Shown: piece after piece, positions 10,325 through 19,790 of the stretch
How positions within the stretch are numbered: position 1 is the stretch's first letter
Layout: each line of letters begins with the position of its first letter
From: Blasia pusilla
Lineage: Eukaryota; Marchantiophyta; Marchantiopsida; Blasiales
DNA length: 64,000 nucleotides
Assembly: GCA_050084515.1 (NCBI GenBank)
Contig: CM114274.1
Coordinates: forward strand, 39,804,001 to 39,868,000
Direction of reading: 5' to 3'
Notes under the pieces: model-generated
What the model saw: only the letters and a program-made list of their open reading frames with translations
The model's database searches: none
Told to the model about the DNA's origin: nothing
Translations under genes and position numbers: made by a program

Positions 10325-10362
10325 GGTCCGGTGCCAAACCGGACCTGAGCGCAAGTATAAAT
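10325..10362 (+). promoter_or_regulatory. core promoter: 8-bp inverted repeat followed by TATA box
   Basis: GGTCCGGT (10325-10332) and ACCGGACC (10338-10345) form a perfect inverted repeat with a 5-base spacer. TATAAAT follows at 10356-10362. A GC-rich, CT-containing leader follows, so transcription probably starts near 10385-10400. Confidence 0.5.
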
Positions 10363-10713
10363 TCAGGCGGGAGTCAGAGTTGTAGAAGCGGTCCTCTTCG
10401 GCCTCATATCCACCCTCCCCCACGCGGCTCAGATCGTTTGCTACTCGTCATTGCGGTGCAGTGCGGTGCGGTTCGGTTCGGTTCTCTTCGTTTCGTGAGA
10501 TCGGAGTTCGTCTGTTGACGGAGCTCGTAGTGATTCGCAGTTGTCGTTGGTGATCGGTGTTGGCGGACAGCGAGATTGTGTGATTCCGCTGAGATCGGAG
10601 GTGGTCCGGTGTGGAGATTTGTCGCAATTCGGAGTGTAGGTCGGTTCTTGTTCTCGCATCTGATAGCTGCTGTGGACGCGTAGCGCAGTTGTGTAGTTCT
10701 GATCGCGAGGATT

Positions 10714-11328
10714 TTGGAGTTCACGGAGGAGTGTAGCGTATCGCGAGGCGGTTTGTTGGTTGGTTTTTTTAGTTCGTTGGAGGAGGTTCGGTCGGTGCGT
10801 CGTGTGTGGTTGGCTGCAGCAGGAAGACAGGAAATTATCGAAGAGCTGGCGAATACGAAAACCCTGGAAGAACCTAGAGCGGATGAGGAGGTAGTTCGAG
10901 CGCTTTATCGAGCGTTCTCGGATGGTGATGTTAGCCCCGTGAGCAAGCTTGTGGCGCCAGACCTGGAGTGGTGGTTTCATGGACCGCCGAGTCAAGAGCA
11001 TATGATGCGATTGCTGACGGGAGCCGCTTCGTGTGACTCCTTCAGTTTTGAGCCAGTGCGATTCTTCTCTGCGGGATCCAACGTGTTCGTTGAAGGCAAA
11101 CATACAACTCACCGAAACGTGTTCTGGGTCCACATATGGACGCTTAAAGAAGGGCGCATCACACAATTGCGCGAGTACTTCAACACTGCGGTCTTGGTTA
11201 CTGACCTGAAGCCGAGCAAGCCATCCCCACAGCTCACTCAAAACTATCCCTGCACTACAATTTGGCAGAGTCAGTTCTGGAAGAGCAAGGAAGGAAAGTC
11301 TCTTCCCGGTTACATCTTGGCGATCTGA
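10714..11328 (+). CDS. WI12/SAG20-like wound-induced protein (SnoaL/NTF2-like fold), start unresolved
   Basis: The frame contains the plant WI12/SAG20 family core: VVRALYRAFSDGDVSPV, then APDLEWWFHGPPSQEH, MRLLTG, FWVHIWTLKEGRITQLREYF and a short tail. Family proteins are around 100-150 residues, adopt an NTF2/SnoaL-like cone and are induced by wounding or senescence; no enzymatic activity is established. The frame is open from 10684 (TAG at 10681), yet there is no ATG in any + frame between about 10123 and 10882. The first in-frame ATG, near 11001, would cut the domain. The listed start is a TTG. An upstream exon joined at an acceptor such as the T-run plus AG at 10771-10772 or the CAG at 10819, a non-AUG start (CTG at 10846 has a good context), or loss of the start are all possible. 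TATA and GC-rich leader lie upstream. Confidence 0.7.
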   Translation: MEFTEECSVSRGGLLVGFFSSLEEVRSVRRVWLAAAGRQEIIEELANTKTLEEPRADEEVVRALYRAFSDGDVSPVSKLVAPDLEWWFHGPPSQEHMMRLLTGAASCDSFSFEPVRFFSAGSNVFVEGKHTTHRNVFWVHIWTLKEGRITQLREYFNTAVLVTDLKPSKPSPQLTQNYPCTTIWQSQFWKSKEGKSLPGYILAI

Positions 11329-11729
11329 CACTTTCGCCGTAGTTTGTAGTCGCAGGACGCATCTGGGATGTAGTCTGCTTTGGTGACCTGCTAGTCACCC
11401 CGTTAAGGTGGCATCGTTTTGAACGAATGCTCGATATTTCCGATTGCATGTTCCAAATGCGGCTTTCCTCGTGAATGTTGCGGAGCAGAAATAACATTAC
11501 TTTTGATTGTATGTAGGTGTGAAAGAGCTTGCAAGACTTCACACAGTAGTAAATATGCGGAGAGCAAACGTGCTTCTAGATGGTAGAATTAGACATATTG
11601 GAGAATCATACCGGATTGCGTTCTCGATAATAATTAAGTTCAAATTGGCTATAACCTATTACTTGTAATCCTTGTTGCATTTCATTGTGGCAGGATGGTT
11701 TTCGTGTCATACGATATCGTTACATCTAG
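11329..11729. other. probable 3' UTR and downstream spacer of the WI12-like gene
   Basis: Non-coding sequence of moderate GC that becomes AT-rich. No further gene is seen. Confidence 0.35.
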
Positions 11730-11953
11730 TTTGCTTGCCTGGTCCATGAGGCCAGAATATAGAAGTGCTTAGCCCAAACGCTTTTCTCCTCGTTCTGCAA
11801 TCGCATATAGAATGCTAGTTGAGTGAAAGTCAGGGTTCTTATTTGCTTGCCTATCCATGATGCCAGAATATGGACGTGCATGGCTTAAACGCTATCCTTC
11901 TCGTTCTGCAATAGCATATAGAAATCTAGTCGAGTGCAAGTCAGGGTTCGTGT
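11730..11953. repeat. 112-bp tandem duplication
   Basis: A unit starting TTTGCTTGCCT at 11730 is repeated from 11842. Both units contain CCAGAATAT, TCTCGTTCTGCAAT, GCATATAGAA and AGTCAGGGTTC at matching places. Identity is about 85% by eye. No coding role is apparent. Confidence 0.7.
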
Positions 11954-12471
11954 GCCTGGATGTTAACGAACTTGTTGAATCAATGCGGGAGAGTAGCAGA
12001 TGCAAGATTTTACATTTGCGATGATAATACGGCTCGTGTCCGTCGTCGTATACGTCAAATTGTGGATCATGCTTAACCGGTAATCCTACAATTTGGGTAT
12101 AGTTGCGTTCTCGACTGTTTCGATTCATTTCCACTCATGTTACCGCTCCGACGAGAATTCCGGAACAGGTTGATCTTATCTTCACCTTCACACAACAGTG
12201 AGGGTAGGGTGTGAAGCGGCTGCCAAGGTTCCTATCTCCTTTGGCTTGTACAGCGGGGGCGCCCTTTCAGTGTTTCGATGGCTCAGTGCAGGACAATATT
12301 GGGTGCTAGGGCAGCCTGTATTGCGTCAAAGGTGTTTGCGCAGTAGTCATGAATCTATGCTACTGACAACGAGCCTAAAAATGGTGAAAAGGCTCACGAT
12401 TATCTTCGATTGAGATAAATGGACTCTGGATATGCTTCGTTTCACGAGTAGCCTGAGAGTTACGTGCGCAA

Positions 12472-12513
12472 CTGATGGTGCAATGTTGCTGCGCTCTTGC
12501 ATTGCACCATCAG
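12472..12513. repeat. perfect 14-bp inverted repeat (hairpin)
   Basis: CTGATGGTGCAATG at 12472-12485 is the exact reverse complement of 12500-12513, with a 14-base loop. Partial pairing continues outside (TGC/GCA). It lies in the mixed-GC spacer 1.1 kb downstream of the WI12-like frame. Confidence 0.75.
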
Positions 12514-12659
12514 GTGCAGCATCTGAAGACCTGCCATTTTCCTCCGTGAGGGTGACTTAGTGAGGCAAAACTCCTTCCTGGACGTTTGGTATATGCTGGA
12601 ATGTAAAAGTATACTCACATAGCCTGCCACGTAATAATACGAGGATTGAGTGAGTTTTT

Positions 12660-14500
12660 TTAATTTTAACATAAAATATATAATTAAAAAACTATGTATT
12701 TTCTAATAAAGCATCTAATTTTGTTTCTTTTCTAAGGGAATTTTATTTATTATTCAGCTAAAAAAGAAATTATTTTAATTATTTCTCATTTTTATAACTT
12801 TTATAATTTGTTTTTTCCTTGGCCATCTAGACTATCTAAATGGCCTAAGCATGTATATGCTAATTATTTTCTTTTCCAGGGTCTCAAAAATCCCCCACTT
12901 CAATTCATAAAAGAAAATCATTTAATTTATATTTTTTCCAGTCAAATTTAAATTTTTAAAAATATTAAATTAATTTATTTTCATCTTATGGGAGGAAACT
13001 TCTCTTAGACAATTATCTTTTCTATTTTTTTAAATTTTTTTCTATTTTTTCCAAACTTAATTATAATTATAACTTTTGTCATAAATTTCCAGCATGAATT
13101 TTTTATTTTAAATTTTCAAACTAGGAAAGATAATAAATATGAGGGAGAATTTGGAAGTTTGCAAGATTTCGTTGGGAAATTTTTTAATTAATAAATTATA
13201 ACTAAATTCTTAATTAGAAAATATTAATATTATCTCCTTATTACAATTTTCCCCTATACTAAACTATTAAGCAAAATTAATAAAAGGCTTCGTTATTTGG
13301 TTTCATGGAAAATTTTCATACCTGTCGGTAAATGTACAATGAGCACCTCAACTCTTTGATCTTACCCTATATTATATTTTTAAAATAAATGCTTATGAAA
13401 AAAAATAGTTATATTCAATTTAATTTTTCCAGTTTAAATTATTTGCAAGTCTTAGTAGTAAACAACTAAACATGAATGTTCCAATTACAAAAATATGAAT
13501 ATTATCGTTTAAGAATTCAATACACATAGTTGACAACTATTAAAAAATATTAAACTAATGATCCATACAAAAGTACAATATTCATAGTTTGTGTACATAT
13601 AGTCGACCAACATGATTTTAAAAAAAAATTGATCAATCCATATAAAATGGAAGAATAGATTGAGTTTAACATTCCATTCTACATAAGAAATATATGTTTT
13701 GATTTAACACATACTACCCATTCCATTATGTTAGTATAACCAAACGCACAACAAGGCGAAAAGCAAACTATCCAATATAGAGGAAGCTAAATGTGTAAGT
13801 TTTAGATTCGAAGTTTAACCCTACATCTACTTAAACGATATCCAACCCTACGAGGAAATAGAAAATGCAGACTACAATAGAGGGGCAATCAGATACAAAG
13901 GAGGTACTAAGATACATTTTCCTCAAGCAAGCATGAAAGAATAGAGCAACTATGGCATTTACTTTCCTAACTTATCCTAAATAGAAGAGCTAATGTAACA
14001 CATACACTTACCCTCAATCTAGTCTCAAAAGCCTAATTTTATTTAAAATGGTAGCAATTAAATCCATTGGACAAAAGTATTAACCTTACGCCATATGAAT
14101 ACCGAATCTGGTTTATTTTGTGAGCAATGTTCTTTTTGCATAAGAGAGTATGTCAGATTTGATCGATTTACATATCAGCTTTATGTCCTATTTTCATGGC
14201 TGAATATGGTTTCCACATTGATGAGTTGTGATTAATGACATTTTTGTATGGTGAATTGTAAAATGTTTGAGATTTTAGTAAAAAAATTCAAATCAAGAAA
14301 ATTGCCCTTGAGAGAATGGCAATTTTTTTAATAACACATTGGAGAGGTGTTTAACGTTTAAATATTTGACATATTTTATATATATATATATATTATAATA
14401 TGTTATTAATCTCAACTTTTCGAACATTTTTTAATTTCCAACCTTAGTAGGATTTTCATATTTGTTACATCTTTTATTCTCATTCTTGTTCATGTTGGTT
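12660..14500. other. AT-rich spacer without recognisable genes
   Basis: Long A/T runs, a dispersed repeat near 12810-12900 (related to 8410-8525 and 55740-55840) and a (TA)n tract at 14377-14394. I see no coding sequence. Confidence 0.5.
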
Positions 14501-15149
14501 GCATTGGGTTGAGGGACCATCTTTGAACTCTCGCGGAGAGGGAGGGTCAAGGAGGGCCTTTGATTCCTTTTGACTCCTCTTACATCCGCCGTCGTCAACA
14601 AATAATCCCTCCGATATTTTAAGAGTAAGGGCGTGTTAAGCAGAGCAAACTAAGGTTAATTTTGTCTACAATACTTCTTGTATCATAACACACATTATCT
14701 TCATCATCAGCTCCTAAATAAAATAGGCCCGTGTGTATTTTTTTGAACCATTGTAATAAATTGCAGGAGATGAGTTTGCGAACGTATCCAACACCACCCA
14801 TCAACGTATTCTGAATATGTTCCTCCTCCATGCTCGAGATAGTGGTAGGGAGGCAGCCTCCATTTCTCTACTACCACAATCTCTGCTTATCCATACCCAA
14901 CTGTCCTCCATCCTAATAGCTTGACTTTGTATTCCTATAGAGGATACATCCATAAAATACTAGAAGGAATAACTAGCATGGTCTTCCTTAATCACCACGA
15001 CCTTCCCCAAGTATGAATAGACAGACTAGTAACCTCATGCACTGCCCGGGACTAATGATGGGTGATTTGAATTAACCATTATCAACGCCTACCAACCCCA
15101 ATGAGACGCTCACAAACTCCAAATGGAACTATAATTCTTAACCATCTCA
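14501..15149. other. spacer of mixed composition
   Basis: No gene or known element recognised. A 70-codon frame on the - strand near 14619-14831 has no family features and is left out. Confidence 0.35.
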
Positions 15150-15635
15150 ACTTTCAAAGGCCATGCTATCCTTGTGCACTCACATGACAATTCAGAATTG
15201 CTTTCGGACATCCGCAAACCGACTCATCTTAACACAATATATGCAAACTCAAGAAGCGCTCGACATGGGATACCCGGGCACTACACCATAGCTGGGGAAC
15301 AGCGACCGCAAAAGGAAGTGATGTCCACAATATGAATGTGAGTTTGAGTAATCCACTAGTACCCAGCCAGAACCCAAACCATCCTCCCGACTTTTAAAAG
15401 CCATGCCATCCTTGTGCACTGACCTGACAGTTCAGAGTTGCAACAAGACCCAACCGCAATGGATCATCTTAACACAGTAAATGCAAACCTCGAGAAGTGC
15501 ATTCACGCCTGATATGGGATACCAAGGCACTACCATTGCTGGGGAACAATGGTGTGGCTGTGGCACCTCAACAACCCCCAAAGGAGGTGATGTCCACAAT
15601 ATGAATGTAGGAGTTTCAGAGTACCGGAACCCAAG
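15150..15635. repeat. 240-bp tandem duplication downstream of UTP15
   Basis: Two units with a period near 240 bases. CCATGCTATCCTTGTGCACT at 15161 matches CCATGCCATCCTTGTGCACT at 15401, and GTGATGTCCACAATATGAAT recurs at the corresponding later positions (15319 and 15586). The second unit has small insertions. No coding function is evident. Confidence 0.65.
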
Positions 15636-15975
15636 GGATAGAATCAGTGGTGGTCTCATGGGTGGGCATATATTTATCTTCGTGTTCTTCGCAATACAGC
15701 CATGAGTCTGGAAGGTTTTGGAGGTCCCCATTCTGGATTAAAGGGAGAGAATTGCTCCTTTTTCTCGCACCTGATGCCAAAAAAACCCTCCATCATATCT
15801 CATCACATTGAGCTCACTCAGTCCTGAGCTTTGGACTTGCAATTGCTAATCTATATGTGGCTCTAAAACATGCCGTGGACATACATTTCCTAAACCTCGA
15901 TCTACAGATGGATCTAACCCATTAAACGTAGTGGTAAAACACCCTTAACTGCAATGGAAGTGTAAGCCAAGACAT
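15636..15975. other. 3' flank of UTP15
   Basis: Non-coding spacer containing the presumed 3' UTR and polyadenylation region of the - strand UTP15 gene. Confidence 0.35.
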
Positions 15976-17601
15976 TCAGTTTTGCGCAGCAGTCTGTCGG
16001 AGCGATTCTACGACTCCTTGAATACTTTGCATGGCGACCAGCAGTCGAGTCTCCAGCAACACCTTCTCCCTGAGAATCTTTATAGGCTTCAGGATACTTG
16101 GTATTGATACGAACACCTTTTCGTAGATGTCCAAGACTTTCAGGGATACAGGAATCAGGATTTTAGAATACTTGGGCAGAGTCGCCTGCTTGCAGAGAAA
16201 CATCACGAGGAGTTCCACATTCTTATCATCCCAGTTGGAGAGAGCACGTCCCAGGCCTCTCCTAGCGACCAGCTCCTCCATGACTGCGACCACAATCTTT
16301 GGATCCGAGGTGCACAACGCGGCAGTGAGGGCATCTTTGTACCGGAATTTCCGTAGAAACTTGTCATACTTGGTCAGATTGGGCCTCTTCGACTTGGCGA
16401 GGTAGTAATCTCCTTCCGAAGGTTTCTCTGCGCGGCCGCGCAAGAAATATCGATGGTTGTTGGGGTTCAGTGGACGATCCCGTGCCCTCTCTGTGCTCAT
16501 TTCGAGTCCTGGTTGCAAGGGCCTCGCAGACAACACGAGAGCCCCTTCTTTGTCCACCAGCCCTTTGACCCGATGCCGAATAGTGAGCATCCCAGATGAC
16601 GAACCCACAGCCATGGTTCTACACTCGGGGGAGACATCCATGGACAGGAGAGCATCCGGATACTTCGCTGCGTGGGTGACCTTGAAGTGCTCCAATTCGA
16701 ATACCTTGACATGTCCATCCAAAGAAGCGGAGAGAAGGCGGGGCGAAGAATCGGTGCCGGCCGATCCGTCGAGAGAAGGAGTCGTCAGACACAACTTAGT
16801 CACAGTCTTCAGGTGGCTTCCGAGTGAGTGCAGCAGCTTCCCGCCTCCCAGAACATCCCATATTTTAACCACATTGCCACCAGCGGTGGCCAACATTCCT
16901 CCGGATGGAAAGAAAATCACGTCCTCTAGAGGAGCTCCGTGTTGTATTTGAAGGACGCTCTTGGATGTTCGAAGATCCCAAAGGAGCACGGAATGATCGT
17001 AAGAACCACTCGCCCAGACGTCCGCGCTCGAGGGAGATGAAGCCCCGCAACGAACATAGTCCTTATGCTCCTCCATCTTGAGAAGCGCAACTTCAGAAGC
17101 AACATCCCACCACCGCACACTATTGTCATCGCTGGCTGAAAGCACATGCAGCTTGTCTTGCAGGGAGTAGCGAACCCAATGCACTGCCCTGCGATGCCCT
17201 TTCAATTGCCGGAGGATAGTCCGACTCCCGGCATCGAAAACCTGTATAATTCCTGTCTCCCCACCTGCAACAATCAGCTGACCGTCAGCCCGAAATGTGC
17301 CTGAATATGCAACATCGCCAAAACGCGAAATATTCTTCTTGACCTCGCGTGTCTTCCCGTCATAGATAGTTACCCGAGTTGAGGAGGTCACGGCAAAATC
17401 ATGAGGAGGAGCCGGGCAGAAGTGGATATCGGACACAGCGGCTATCTGCCGCTCAGATTTCTGAACCTTGAATGACCGCCAGAACCGGGCGTCCACAGAG
17501 AGCGCGTCGCGAGACTTGGGGTAAAGCTTCGGGCGAACGGGCACATAATCCATCCTCCGCACCACACCCGATGCTTCAGTTGCACTCGCCGAGCTCTTCA
17601 T
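15976..17601 (-). CDS. UTP15: UTP15 / SLOW WALKER1-type U3 snoRNP-associated WD40 protein
   Basis: A 541-residue single-exon protein. After a basic N-terminus (VPVRPKLYPKS) come about seven WD40 repeats over roughly residues 60-370, with telltale ends such as VRWWDV, VLLWDL and VKIWDV. The UTP15 C-terminal domain follows at about residues 410-535 (TKYDKFLRKFRYKDALTAAL to VVESLRQTA). UTP15 belongs to the t-UTP/UtpA subcomplex of the nucleolar small-subunit processome and is needed for 18S rRNA maturation. The Arabidopsis homologue SWA1 is also intronless and of similar length (529 residues). The frame is open for 40 further codons upstream, but the first ATG is at 17599-17601 (CAT on +), and the protein then starts as in relatives. 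The upstream region carries a telo box and CT-rich tract, as in other ribosome-biogenesis genes. Confidence 0.95.
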   Translation of the reverse strand: MKSSASATEASGVVRRMDYVPVRPKLYPKSRDALSVDARFWRSFKVQKSERQIAAVSDIHFCPAPPHDFAVTSSTRVTIYDGKTREVKKNISRFGDVAYSGTFRADGQLIVAGGETGIIQVFDAGSRTILRQLKGHRRAVHWVRYSLQDKLHVLSASDDNSVRWWDVASEVALLKMEEHKDYVRCGASSPSSADVWASGSYDHSVLLWDLRTSKSVLQIQHGAPLEDVIFFPSGGMLATAGGNVVKIWDVLGGGKLLHSLGSHLKTVTKLCLTTPSLDGSAGTDSSPRLLSASLDGHVKVFELEHFKVTHAAKYPDALLSMDVSPECRTMAVGSSSGMLTIRHRVKGLVDKEGALVLSARPLQPGLEMSTERARDRPLNPNNHRYFLRGRAEKPSEGDYYLAKSKRPNLTKYDKFLRKFRYKDALTAALCTSDPKIVVAVMEELVARRGLGRALSNWDDKNVELLVMFLCKQATLPKYSKILIPVSLKVLDIYEKVFVSIPSILKPIKILREKVLLETRLLVAMQSIQGVVESLRQTAAQN

Positions 17602-17745
17602 CGTTCCTCCCTCGGGAACCTGCACGACAACGAGCACCAGCCAAACGCTCGAATCGTCAGACTCCCACATTTCCCACGGACAAACCCTCCTGCTGAACCT
17701 GAACACTGAACGCAAAATCACAAAGCGCAGAAGCCTCTCGCATCC

Positions 17746-17990
17746 GCTCGAGTTTCACCATCCAGTCTACTAGATGAAGCTCGAGCTTCACCATCCAGTC
17801 TACTAGATGGTATCTCTTTCATACACATTCGGTGCAGAACAGTGAGGCGATCCACCGAACAGGATCAGCCAGACGCAGAATCGGAGCTCCCAAATATCCT
17901 CCTAACGAAACCTACACTCGAGCTTGGCAACCGCGGGAGCCACACGTATCCGCTCGAGCTCCTCCATCCATTCTACCAGAAGGTATCTCC
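17746..17990 (-). repeat. 33-bp repeats in the UTP15 leader/promoter
   Basis: GCTCGAG followed by TTTCACCATCCAGTCTAC is present at 17746-17776 and, nearly identical, at 17779-17809. A third, diverged copy is at 17952-17990 and is also followed by GGTATCTC. The units lie 145-390 bases upstream of the UTP15 ATG, within the likely 5' UTR or proximal promoter. Confidence 0.65.
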
Positions 17991-18365
17991 TGCAGAAACA
18001 TCTGGTACTACCAGCGAGAGGCGACTCGAGTCCCTTTAGAAACCAGACACTACTCCGCGCAGAGCGCAAACAACTGAGACGCGATCTGAACCTCCGCACT
18101 CGCACTCACCTGTGTCTCACATTGGCACTTCGACACGGCCACCGAATTGCCCAAAATCGGACGCTGTTTCTACTGCTTCCTAGACACAAAACTCCGCTCG
18201 ACATGCGGAGAATTTTACACCATCAAAGACAGAAAAAAAACCACTCACCATCGTGTCGGCTTCTACTGAGTCACATGCAGCGCAGGGCGCGATTGCAGCT
18301 CCAATCCAAGATTCACGCAAGCGCAGCGATGGCGCACGGGGTAGAACGCGAGGGCGCAGCAAAGC

Positions 18366-18434
18366 AGAGAAGAGAAGAGAAGAGAAGAGAAGAGAAAAGA
18401 AGAGAAAGCTGACCAAGTCCTCCTAAACCCTAAA
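18366..18434 (-). promoter_or_regulatory. CT-rich tract and telo box upstream of UTP15
   Basis: An (AGAGA)n run at about 18366-18408 reads as a pyrimidine tract on the gene strand. AAACCCTAAA (telo box) lies at 18425-18434. Telo boxes mark many plant promoters of ribosomal and nucleolar protein genes, which fits UTP15. The transcription start is probably nearby, which would give a leader of up to about 800 bases, possibly spliced (inference). Confidence 0.5.
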
Positions 18435-18573
18435 CCTCGGGTAGAATACTCGCACCCGGCCCTCACTTGACCGCGTGCACTGCGTTTGGATTGTGAACCC
18501 TAACTGTGACTGCGGTAACGGAGAAGAGTATGTCGCATGCACGGATGACGTGCGTATGTGGACCATTCGTGTC

Positions 18574-19445
18574 TTAGGACCCGGTCCCACATGGTCACGG
18601 ATGTTTGTTGATCCAACGGATGAAATTGTTGGGACTTGAATAGAATTCGCGACGTCAATACGTAAGGCGCGAGGTTTGCGAGCGTTATACGACTTATTTC
18701 CAACCGATCAACAGCGAGTGCCATTGTGATCGTGCAAGGAGCCATCCGCATGGGCATTAATTTGTATTATTATGCCTTCTTGACATGCAAACACCTATCT
18801 ATTCGACACGTGACATTTGGACAGCCACAAAATGTTTCACATGTTACGGGTAGCAAGAAAAAAATTTGAATTTTTGCGTAATATTATTACTCCCTTCATG
18901 GGCTATATAATAACAAAAACTATTCGATCACTTTTTAATTTATGTGCATCGCACAGACACCTTACTAGTGGAAAGAATTCCCATGGAACTATCATTATAT
19001 CTATATTATTAGGACCCGGTCCCATGTGTTGTGTAGTCGTGGCGACTATGACTATGTAGATGGGCCTAGATGTTTCTGATCTGACGATCGAGATCACACC
19101 ACGCGAATGGGACGTCAACAATCGTTTGCGCCGCACAAAGGCAAGGTGCAAGTCATTGGGACACTCATTACCTATGATTCCCTCGAACGGAGTAATAGAG
19201 TTGCGGACGGAAAAGTGGAGAAAGAGGGGGGAACTGAAAGAAGGGGGAAGAGGCGGTCTGCTTTTTATGCCTTAGTCATTTTCTGTTCATATTCTGTTAG
19301 TAGTAGAGTTGGAGATAGTAACGGAAATTCGTTAATCGAACCATAATCGATTGGAAGTATATAGACAACCATGTTAATTATGAGACTACGAAGAGGCCGG
19401 GTCGTTAGGACCCATGCGATTGGGCTACGCATGGGACCAGGTCCT
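18574..19445. repeat. spacer with repeated near-palindromic TTAGGACCCGGTCCCA boxes
   Basis: TTAGGACCCGGTCCCA occurs at 18574-18589 and 19009-19024. A variant TTAGGACCCATGCG begins at 19405 and pairs with CGCATGGG at 19428-19435 to form a hairpin. A Helitron-like copy lies between the first two boxes. The boxes may be ends of small transposons, but no target duplications were recognised. Confidence 0.4.
18757..18968 (+). mobile_element. short Helitron-like element, copy 2
   Basis: The + strand copy begins around GTATTATTATGCCTTCTTG and ends with a hairpin (GTGCATCGCAC) and TTACTAG followed by T at 18969. It shares TGCAAACACCT, CACATGTTACG and the GGGCTAT block with copies 1 and 3-5. Confidence 0.55.
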
Positions 19446-19599
19446 TATTGGAGGGTGCCCTTTCATTTCGCAAACTTCTCTCCTCCTCACATTAGCGTTT
19501 TGAGCCAATGGGATTGTTTGTCTTCCTAACTAATAAGATCGTTTAAAATGGAATTAAAATGTCAATTGAAAATTGTGAAAGGTGTGAGAGGTAATATAG

Positions 19600-19790
19600 G
19601 ATAAGAGGAAACCGTCCTCCGATGTTGACACATGTCATTTTAAAAGAGGGATTTAAGTTAAGAGGAGGCAATTAAATTAAATGAGGAAATTGTAAGGAGG
19701 ACCGAAGGCGTTGAATTACATTTTTAAAAATTGGAAGATCACTCATACATTGTTTGGGTAACACTCTAGTCTATGTTGTTAGGGGAGACT
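19600..19790 (-). repeat. dispersed repeat, second family, single copy
   Basis: Read on the - strand this matches the tandem pair at 24783-25228 (CTAGAGT start, TGAGTGATCTTC, GACATGTGTCAACA, GGTTTCCTCT). It is non-coding. Confidence 0.5.

Noticed and set aside
10441-11331. 296-codon - strand frame opposite the WI12-like gene
   Set aside because: It shows no domain, while the + strand frame has a clear family match; an antisense shadow in a GC-rich region.
12472-12513. microRNA precursor
   Set aside because: The stem is only 14 bp with weak extension, too short for a plant miRNA precursor without small-RNA evidence.
17602-17721. 40-codon upstream extension of UTP15
   Set aside because: It begins with GTG, is hydrophobic and unlike UTP15 N-termini. 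The first ATG at 17601 gives the usual start.
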